NCBI RefSeq assembly: GCF_001676615.1
Contig: NZ_LYXZ01000051.1
Coordinates: forward strand, 53,948 to 117,947
Direction of reading: 5' to 3'
From: Labrys sp. WJW
GTDB lineage: Bacteria; Pseudomonadota; Alphaproteobacteria; Rhizobiales; Labraceae
DNA length: 64,000 bases
Numbering within the stretch: the stretch's first letter is position 1; every line of letters begins with the position of its first letter. Of this stretch, positions 57,908-64,000 are shown piece after piece. A model generated the notes under the pieces. That model worked only from the letters and a program-made list of their open reading frames with translations, was not told the DNA's origin and did no database searches. A program made the translations under genes and the position numbers.

Positions 57908-60272
57908 ACCCAAGCTCCAGCAGGTAGCCGTCGAGCCTCGTCGTCGCGTCCGACCTCCGGCTCTCGATCCTTTTGAGGCTGACCCGATACTTGTCCCAGA
58001 GCCGCTCCAAGTCGGCCACCAGAGCGCCAACACGGCGGACGCGGGCGCGCTCGAGCCGGTCGAGCAGCCGCTCGCGGTCAATGTCGAGCACCAGTTCGCG
58101 GCAATCATCGTCGTCCAGTTCGGCCCTCGCGGCCGTCAGTCGCTCGACGAACGCCGCCTTGAGCAGCCGCAGCGTGGCGCGCGCCTCCTTCAACTCTTCC
58201 TTGATCGCCTCATAGGGTACGAGCATGGCGTCGATGGTCTCAGCCCCCTCGACCAGCGGCGCTAGGCGGCGCTCGATGGCTGCTAATTCGGCCTCGAACT
58301 CCCGCACATCCGTGCCCTGCGCGCGCATCCAGTCGATGGAGCCCTTGGACGGCTTGCCGGTGCCCGTGGTCTTCACCAGCTCCTTCCGGCGCTTGTCGTC
58401 ATCCTTCATTTCGGCGCGCAGTTCCTTGCGCCGCTTTTCCAGTTCCTTGGCGAGGTTGCTGCCTTCCTCGGCCCCGTCCAGCCAGTCCTCGGCGCCCTCG
58501 ACCCCGTCGCCCGTCTCCCAGGCTTCCTTCTCGGCCTTGACCCGCTCCACCTCGGCCTGCGCGGCGGACAGTTCGGTGACGTAGTCCGCCATGCGATGGC
58601 GCACGAAGGGATGTGCGAGCAGCTCCTCCAGCGTGACCTTCACGGTCTTCTTGGCGTCGCTATCCTCGTCGTCGTCCGCGTCTTCATCCTCCAGCGCCGA
58701 GCGCAATGTCTCGACCCAGCCGTCGACCAGTTCGGCGAACCCGTTCTCGACGATGACGCGCAGCTCGTAGCGGATTTCGTCCCACCAGCCCGCGATGGAA
58801 CCCATCAGCGCATAGCGGTCGAGGCAGCCGACCGGCAACATGGCGGGCTCGAAGCTGTCGAGCATCTCGCGGCGTAGCGGCATCAGGCGCTTGCTTTCGG
58901 GAAGCTCCGCCAACCCGGACCGCGCCGACGACCACCAGGTATCGAAGGCCGCGACCATCTCACCCTGCCGGGTCGCGACGCCGGGGTCTGACTCAACCAA
59001 GGCCCTGATACCGGCACGCTTCTCGACGGCATCAGCGAACTCGGCGTAGTCGGCATCGCGGCCGACGAATGGCGTGTCGACGTCGAAGCCTTGTGCCTGC
59101 GCATGCGGGCGGATGCTCTCGATCTCCCGCTTCGGCACGCCGCCATGGAGGTGGGCGCGCATATCGTGGGGCTCGGGCGGTGGGCTGCTGTCGGCATAGC
59201 GCCGGATGTTCAGGTTGCCGGCTTCGTCCTTGATGATGGCGGCGTTGTCGATGACCGTCGCGAAGCCGGGCACGTCAGTGAACGCGTCGTAAGCGCTGAC
59301 GATCTTCTCTATGTGCTCCGGGTCGATGAAGTTCTGCGCGCGCCCTTCGCGATACTCGCGGTCCGCGTTGATGAAGAGCACCTTGCCCTTGCGCGCTTCC
59401 GGCTTCCCGTCCGGGTGGCGCATCACAAGGATGCAGGCCGGGATACCGGTTCCGTAGAAGAGGTTCTGCGGCAGGCCGATCACGGCCTCGATGCAGTCCT
59501 CTTCGAGCAGAGCGATCCGGATTTTCTTCTCTTCGCCGCCACGGAACAGCACGCCGTGCGGCATCACCACAGCCATCTTCCCGGTCTGCTTCAGGCTGGC
59601 CAGCATGTGCTGGGCGAACATCAGGTCGGCCTTCTTGCCCGTCGTGGGGCACCAGCCGAAGCGAAAGCGGTCGCCAAACTGGATCCCGCGCTTGCTGTAG
59701 TTCTGACTGAATGGCGGATTGGCGATCACCCGGTCGAACCGCATGAGGCGGCCGTCCTCGATATGCTTCGGATCGACGAGCGTGTCGCCGTTCCGGATGT
59801 CGGCGTCGGGGATGCCATGGAGCAGCAGGTTCATCCGGCAGATGGCCCAAACCGCGCCGTTGTCTTCCTGGCCATAGAGACTCAGCCGCCGGCCGTCATG
59901 CTGCAGGGCGTATTCGTAACCCTGGTTCAGCATGCCGCCGCTGCCGCAAGTGGGATCGTAGAGCGATGTGCCGCCCTGCGGATCGAGAATGCGGACCATC
60001 AGCTGCACCACACCCCGCGGCGTATAGAACTCTCCCGCCTTCTTGCCGGCTGAGTCCGCGAACTCGCTGATGAGGTATTCGTACGCTGCGCCGAGGAGGT
60101 CCGGAAACTCGAAATCCTCGTCCAGAAGCCGGTACTTGTTGAAGTGGCTGATGAGACGGCGAAGCCGCTCGTCGGGGATCTCCGACTCGCCAACCTTCCG
60201 GGCGAAATTGATGTGCCCCAGCACGCCCCTCAACGCGTTGTGGTTTTCGTTCTCGAGCCCCTCGAGAGCCTT
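57900..60272 (-). pseudogene. hsdM: hsdM, C-terminal fragment (interrupted by IS3-family element)
   Basis: 790 codons of the type I modification methyltransferase. The SAM motif DPTCGSGGML and catalytic NPPF (FDRVIANPPFSQNY) are intact, as is AGEFYTPRGVVQLM. After about 400 residues of N6_Mtase domain there is a long charged, coiled-coil C-terminal half (for example ELEKRRKELRAEMKDDDKRR), present in a subset of HsdM proteins. The N-terminal 110 codons are on the other side of the insertion. The frame stays open into the IS end, with an ATG at 60353 that could start a hybrid protein, but the N-terminal helical domain needed for complex assembly would be missing. Its stop overlaps the HsdS start. 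Confidence 0.88.
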
Positions 60273-60275
60273 GTT

Positions 60276-60302
60276 TGGACCTGCACCGGTTCTGTTCCGG
60301 TC
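60276..60302 (+). repeat. IS3 left terminal inverted repeat
   Basis: 27 bases, perfect inverse of 61480-61506; begins with TG as usual in IS3-family ends. Confidence 0.95.
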
Positions 60303-60338
60303 TTTTGAGAGCGATGCTCTCTTCAAAGGAGATCGGAT

Positions 60339-60614
60339 ATGGCAGCGATACACAGCGACGAGTTCAAGCGGGATGCGGTTCGCATTGCGCTCACCAGCGG
60401 TCTGACCCGGCGTCAGGTTGCATCTGATTTGGGGATCGGTCTTTCGACGCTCGGCAAATGGGTTCGGGCGGTTTCCGAAGAATCCAAGTCGCCTGTGCAG
60501 GACGCCGAGCTGCTTCGCGAGAACGAACGGCTTCGCAAAGAGAACCGCATCCTTCGGGAGGAGAGGGAAGTATTAAAAAAGGCTGCAATATTCTTCGCGG
60601 CTCAAAAGTCGTGA
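60339..60614 (+). CDS. IS3-family transposase OrfA
   Basis: 91 residues. Helix-turn-helix (SGLTRRQVASDLGIGLSTLGKWV, residues about 20-42) for binding the terminal repeats, then a leucine zipper (LLRENERLRKENRILREEREVL) for multimerisation. An A6G run (60575-60581) near the end is a standard slippery site for -1 frameshifting into orfB, giving the OrfAB transposase. Confidence 0.93.
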   Translation: MAAIHSDEFKRDAVRIALTSGLTRRQVASDLGIGLSTLGKWVRAVSEESKSPVQDAELLRENERLRKENRILREEREVLKKAAIFFAAQKS

Positions 60615-61468
60615 GGTTTCAATACATTGCTGAGTATCGCGGTATCCTGACCCGCAGCCATCTGTGCCGCCTGATGGGCGTTTCGGAGCGTGGGCTCCAT
60701 GCCTGGAAGCACCGCCCTCCATCACATCGGCAACGGCGCGACATGGTGCTCCTCGCTCATATTCGCGATCAGCACCGGTTGAGCCTGGGCAGCTACGGTC
60801 GGCCTCGCATGACCGCGGAATTGAACGAGTTGGGCATCCGCGTCGGCCAGCGCAGGGTCGGCCGCCTGATGCGCCAGAACGGCATCCAGGTCATCCGCAG
60901 CCGGAAGTTCAAGCGCACCACCGACAGGGACCATGCGTTCAACATCGCGCCGAATCTCGTGGCACAGGACTTCACTGCGAGCGGACCGAACCAGAAGTGG
61001 GCTGGCGACATTACCTATGTCTGGACACGGGAAGGCTGGGTTTATCTGGCTGTAATCATTGATCTGTTTTCGCGGCGCGTCGTCGGCTGGGCCATCAGCA
61101 ACCGAATGAAGCAGGATCTGGCTTTGCGGGCGCTGAACATGGCCATCGCGATCCGAAAGCCGCCAGCGTGCTGCCTTCACCACACGGATCGCGGGTCGCA
61201 ATACTGTGCCCACGACTACCAGAAGCTGCTGCGCAAGCACGGGTTCAAGGTCTCGATGAGCGGGAAAGGGAATTGTTATGACAATTCCGCAGTCGAAAGC
61301 TTCTTCAAGTCGCTGAAGGCCGAACTGGTCTGGCGGCAGAACTGGCAAACCCGCCGCGACGTCGAGATCGCCCTCTTTGAATACATCAACGGCTTCTACA
61401 ACCCCCGCCGCAAACACTCTGCCCTCGGCTGGAAATCACCCGTGGCCTTCGAACAGAGGGCCACCTAA
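60581..61468 (+). CDS. IS3-family transposase OrfB (DDE integrase)
   Basis: Coordinates give the part after the slippery site; the -1 frame is open from 60458. HTH_21 region (RSHLCRLMGVSERGLHAWKHR), then the rve integrase core with the three acidic residues in GDITYVW, HTDRGSQY and NSAVESFFKSLK (the DDE triad with conserved K following). The end RRKHSALGWKSPVAFE is typical of IS3. A GTG at 60611 could start OrfB alone. No stop or frameshift interrupts it. Confidence 0.94.
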   Translation, partial: GCNILRGSKVVRFQYIAEYRGILTRSHLCRLMGVSERGLHAWKHRPPSHRQRRDMVLLAHIRDQHRLSLGSYGRPRMTAELNELGIRVGQRRVGRLMRQNGIQVIRSRKFKRTTDRDHAFNIAPNLVAQDFTASGPNQKWAGDITYVWTREGWVYLAVIIDLFSRRVVGWAISNRMKQDLALRALNMAIAIRKPPACCLHHTDRGSQYCAHDYQKLLRKHGFKVSMSGKGNCYDNSAVESFFKSLKAELVWRQNWQTRRDVEIALFEYINGFYNPRRKHSALGWKSPVAFEQRAT

Positions 61469-61836
61469 CATGAGTATCTGACCGGAACAGAACCGGTGCA
61501 GGTCCAGTTCAACTCGTTGGCGACGTTGGCGTGGACGTCATTCAGGAGCCGATCCCAGCGGGCGACTGGCGGCACGAAGAAGGTCTTGGTGTAGGACGAC
61601 GGATGATCTGCGCGCTGCAGGGCTTCCTTTTCGGACCGTCCAAGCGCGCGCTGTTCCTTCAGAATCTTCTCGCGCTGCTGCTCGAACACATCGGAGCATC
61701 GCTTAAGGAACAGTATTCCGAAAATGTACTCCTTGAACTCCGACGCATCCATCTTGCCGCGAAGGATGTCGGCGGCCGCGAACAAGTGGCGTTCAAGTTT
61801 TTCGAGAGTTAGTTTTGCCAATGTCGCCCCGGTCAT
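61465..61836 (-). pseudogene. hsdM: hsdM, N-terminal fragment
   Basis: Start ATG 61836. The first 110 codons, to 61507, are the HsdM N-terminal helical domain (LEKLERHLFAAADILRGKMD ... YIFGILFLKRCSDVFEQQ, split here), ending NVANELN at the insertion site. The frame then reads 14 codons into the IS and stops at 61465. Removing the IS and one GTT copy joins NELN directly to KALEGLENENH of the other fragment in frame, giving a 900-residue HsdM. Lies 57 bases after the HTH gene. Confidence 0.88.
61480..61506 (+). repeat. IS3 right terminal inverted repeat
   Basis: 27 bases, perfect inverse of 60276-60302; ends with CA. Confidence 0.95.
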
Positions 61837-61893
61837 GGAATGAATGTGAGGGGCTTCACACGCCTTGCTGGTTGCCCCAAACCTCCGATTTTA

Positions 61894-62334
61894 CTAGCCG
61901 ATTGAACAGCGCGAGGAAAGGACAGGCTTGTCGTCCTGGTTCGATGAGGCCGCTCCCACCGCCTCATGCTGACCGCTCCAGTCAAGCGGGAACGGCCTAA
62001 GAACGCGCCCTAGCGTCACGCTCGTCCCCTGCTTGCCGTCCAGGATCGCCTCAACAATGTCGGGCGCGAGCAAGGTTAGACTCAGGACGCGTGTCATGTA
62101 GGAGGATGCGATGCCCTCACGCTCGGCCAGTTCGGCGATGGTGGGGAACTCGCCCGACTCCAGCATCCGCTTCCAGCGGAACGCGCGCGCCAGTGCCTTG
62201 ACGAGTGTGTTGTCAGTCCGTCGCGGTTGCGCGGCGCTGTCCGGCAATTGCATCTCCTTCCGCCCGCCGCGTTTCACGACGCGGAACGGTATGTGGAGCG
62301 TGACAGTCTCGGGGATCGGCCTGCCGCGTGTCAT
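61894..62334 (-). CDS. Recombinase-associated HTH (KorB/ParB-like) protein
   Basis: 146 residues, ATG overlapping the recombinase stop (ATGA). RRTDNTLVKALARAFRWKRM leads into a helix-turn-helix (TIAELAEREGIASSYMTRVLSL, about 65-87) like that of ParB/KorB. LAPDIVEAILDG follows. Small proteins of this type accompany large serine recombinases and DUF2924 proteins in alphaproteobacterial mobile elements. Probably binds element DNA and regulates or assists recombination; experimental function is not known to me. The C-terminal 25 residues look unstructured. Confidence 0.65.
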   Translation of the reverse strand: MTRGRPIPETVTLHIPFRVVKRGGRKEMQLPDSAAQPRRTDNTLVKALARAFRWKRMLESGEFPTIAELAEREGIASSYMTRVLSLTLLAPDIVEAILDGKQGTSVTLGRVLRPFPLDWSGQHEAVGAASSNQDDKPVLSSRCSIG

Positions 62335-63656
62335 GCTGCTTCTCCGATCCCGCCGGACAGCATCTCGCGCGCGAGGCCGCTCAGCCCATCGACGCGCAGC
62401 CGGACGTTCAACCCGTCTGTGCGCATGTCGACGCGCTCAACCAGCAATGTCACGATGCGTGTCTGCTCGGCGGGGAACAGTTCGTCCCACAGCGGATCGA
62501 GCTGCTGCAGGGCCGCGCGGACGTCGGATTCGGTGATGCCGCCGGCGTGGACGCGTGCAGCTTTCCACGTCCCCGCCACGATCTCCGGCTGGCGAAATAC
62601 GGCACGGAGTTGGTCGATGACCGTGGCCTCGATCTCCCCTGCTGGCACGCGGCCCACGGGGCATGACCCGGCACCGTGCTTCAGCACTGTCTGGCTGACG
62701 TAGTAGCGGTAGAGCCTGTCGCCCTTGCGAGTATGGGTCGGCGAGAACGCGGCACCATCGGGACCGAAGAGCAGTCCCTTCAGCAGCGCGGGCGTGTCGG
62801 CGCGAGTCCGGGCGGCACGCTTGCGGGGGCTTTCCTGCAGGATGGCGTGGACGCGATCCCACGTCGCGCCGTCAATTATCGCGTCGTGCTCGCCGGGATA
62901 GCTTTCGCCTTTGTGGACCGCCTCGCCGATGTACGCGCGGTTACTGAGCATCCGGTAGATGTATTTCTTGTCGATGCGGTTGCCTCGCGGCGTCCGGATT
63001 CCGCGCGTGCCAACCTCCCGCGCCAGTTCCGTGCAGGACCCGATCTCGAGGAAGCGCGCGAACATCCAGCGCACATGCGCAGAGGTTTCTTTGTCGACCA
63101 CCAGCTTCCGGTTCTCGACCCGATAGCCGTAGGGCGGCACCCCGCCCATCCACATGCCCTTCTTCCGACTGGCGGCGACCTTGTCGCGGATGCGTTCGGC
63201 CGTCACCTCGCGCTCGAACTGGGCGAAGCTGAGCAGGATGTTCAGCGTCAGCCGCCCCATGGACGTGGTCGTGTTGAACGACTGCGTGACGGAGACGAAC
63301 GTCACGCCGTTCCGGTCGAACACCTCGACCAGCTTGGCGAAGTCGGCGAGCGAGCGCGACAGGCGGTCGATCTTGTAGACCACGACGACATCGACCAGCC
63401 CGTCCTCGATGTCCTCCAGCAGCAGCTGAAGGCCGGGGCGTTCCAACGTGCCGCCCGAGATACCGCCGTCATCATACTGATCGCGGACCAGCACCCAGCC
63501 CTCGGACCGCTGGCTGGCGATGAACGCCTCGCAGGCTTCGCGCTGGGCGTGGAGCGAGTTGAACTCTTGCTCCAGCCCTTCCTCTGACGATTTGCGGGTG
63601 TAGACGGCGCAGCGCAGCTTCCGGACGACCTTCGATTTTTCAGGCGGCTTCGTCAT
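62331..63656 (-). CDS. Large serine recombinase
   Basis: 441 residues from ATG 63656, overlapping the DUF2924 stop by 4 bases. Resolvase domain: YTRKSS carries the nucleophile (S23 or S24), YDDGGISGGTLERPGL and VVYKIDRLSRSLADF the catalytic arginines, and FEREVTAERIRDKVAASRKKG the linker helix. It is followed by a Recombinase domain (GGVPPYGYRVE ... KKYIYRMLSNRAYIGEAVHKG) and a C-terminal part that lacks an obvious Cys4 zinc ribbon. Such enzymes integrate or excise mobile elements at att sites. It is probably the enzyme that moved this island, though its att sites are not visible. Confidence 0.92.
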   Translation of the reverse strand: MTKPPEKSKVVRKLRCAVYTRKSSEEGLEQEFNSLHAQREACEAFIASQRSEGWVLVRDQYDDGGISGGTLERPGLQLLLEDIEDGLVDVVVVYKIDRLSRSLADFAKLVEVFDRNGVTFVSVTQSFNTTTSMGRLTLNILLSFAQFEREVTAERIRDKVAASRKKGMWMGGVPPYGYRVENRKLVVDKETSAHVRWMFARFLEIGSCTELAREVGTRGIRTPRGNRIDKKYIYRMLSNRAYIGEAVHKGESYPGEHDAIIDGATWDRVHAILQESPRKRAARTRADTPALLKGLLFGPDGAAFSPTHTRKGDRLYRYYVSQTVLKHGAGSCPVGRVPAGEIEATVIDQLRAVFRQPEIVAGTWKAARVHAGGITESDVRAALQQLDPLWDELFPAEQTRIVTLLVERVDMRTDGLNVRLRVDGLSGLAREMLSGGIGEAA

Positions 63657-64000
63657 GTCCGCCCCCTGTGGTTCTTGAGCCCGAAGAACACCCAGCCGTT
63701 CCATCGCGTCCCGGTGATGGCACGGGCGATCGCCGACAGCGACTTGTACGGCCGTCCCTGCCACTCGAAGCCGTCGGCGGTGACGGTGACGATCTGCTCG
63801 ACGCCCTGCCATTCGCGCAGGAGGCGCGTGCCCGTGATGGGGCGGTCGCGGTCGGCGCGGATGCTCCGCTTCTTTCTGTCGCCGCCGTCCAATTCCTCGC
63901 CCAGCCGTTCCAGCCGCCGGATGGTTTCGGGATTCAACCCGCCATAGGCGAGTTCCTGGATGCGGTAGGCGAGCCGGCTTTCCAAGTAGCGGCGGGTGGA
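63653..64000 (-). CDS. DUF2924 protein (5' partial)
   Basis: The frame is open to the window edge, so the start lies beyond 64000. The visible 115 residues have the DUF2924 pattern: LESRLAYRIQELAYGGLNPETIRRL, (with RLAYRIQELAYGGL as core), then RPITGTRLLREWQG, TVTADGFEWQGRPYKSLSAIARAITGT and WNGWVFFGL. This fold (a DNA-binding-like, AT-hook-free domain with a WQGxxYxSLSxIA segment) is regularly encoded just before a large serine recombinase. Role unknown; perhaps a recombination directionality or DNA-binding factor. Confidence 0.8.
   Translation of the reverse strand, partial: STRRYLESRLAYRIQELAYGGLNPETIRRLERLGEELDGGDRKKRSIRADRDRPITGTRLLREWQGVEQIVTVTADGFEWQGRPYKSLSAIARAITGTRWNGWVFFGLKNHRGRT

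Larger units (their letters stand above)
60276..61506 (+). mobile_element. IS3-family insertion sequence inside hsdM
   Basis: 1231 bases, bounded by perfect 27-bp terminal inverted repeats (60276-60302 and 61480-61506) that start TGGACCTGCACC and end GGTGCAGGTCCA. GTT occurs on both sides (60273-60275 and 61507-61509), the 3-bp target duplication expected for this family. It contains orfA and orfB in -1 register. Inserted opposite to hsdM transcription. The element looks complete and potentially active. Confidence 0.95.

Noticed and set aside
57908..58108. Extension of the HsdS-HsdR fusion upstream of ATG 57907
   Set aside because: It lies inside hsdM in another frame; the HsdS target domain begins at MPDTAKLSD.
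1..64000. CRISPR array or rRNA genes
   Set aside because: No regularly spaced direct repeats of CRISPR length and no rRNA sequence were seen on either strand.

Overview
The window comes from a GC-rich alphaproteobacterium, probably Hyphomicrobiales-like. This is inferred from codon use, from the short-form gnd-zwf-pgl operon and from the intergenic palindromes. I cannot name the genus. There are three parts: the right arm of a podovirus-type prophage, a stretch of ordinary chromosome, and a damaged restriction/mobile island.

1-23,440: T7-like (podoviral) prophage arm, almost all on the + strand. The order is large terminase (cut by the window edge), GNAT-like protein, small gp7.3-like protein, portal, Bbp19-like protein, scaffold, major capsid, small structural protein, tail tubular proteins A and B, three or four internal virion/ejection proteins (one with a lytic transglycosylase domain), tail fibre, beta-helix tail spike with a signal peptide, then lysis (endolysin, holin, nested spanins). 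Two cargo genes, a sugar O-methyltransferase and a small DUF2188-like protein, sit antisense between spike and lysis genes. Two copies of a promoter-like element with identical 17-base spacing precede the capsid and tail-fibre genes, and a strong terminator follows the capsid gene. The arm stops beside the 3' end of a tRNA-Lys gene, the likely attachment site. No integrase, repressor or replication gene is visible, so these should lie left of the window.

23,441-52,701: chromosome. tRNA-Lys; gnd-zwf-pgl (oxidative pentose phosphate and Entner-Doudoroff entry); a Sel1-repeat protein; sseA; rlpA; a four-gene RND efflux operon (outer membrane lipoprotein, adaptor and two tandem pumps, like MdtABC plus an exit duct); a haloacid dehalogenase; a methyltransferase; a 933-residue Orn/Lys/Arg decarboxylase; and a minus-strand sugar ABC operon (binding protein, permease, double ATPase, permease, SDR dehydrogenase) followed by a ROK regulator. 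An AT-rich palindrome upstream of this operon is a candidate operator. tRNA-Ser ends the section.

52,702-64,000: defence/mobile island, all minus strand apart from an IS. Reading in transcription order: DUF2924 protein (cut by the window edge), large serine recombinase, HTH protein, then a type I restriction-modification locus. hsdM (900 codons) is split by an IS3-family element that left a 3-bp target duplication. hsdS is fused in frame to an hsdR lacking its nuclease and Walker A regions. A YgjP-like metallopeptidase and a GIY-YIG/DUF4357 protein follow. The most unusual observations are the HsdS-HsdR fusion, the duplicated phage promoter element, the secreted-type spike and the methyltransferase cargo.
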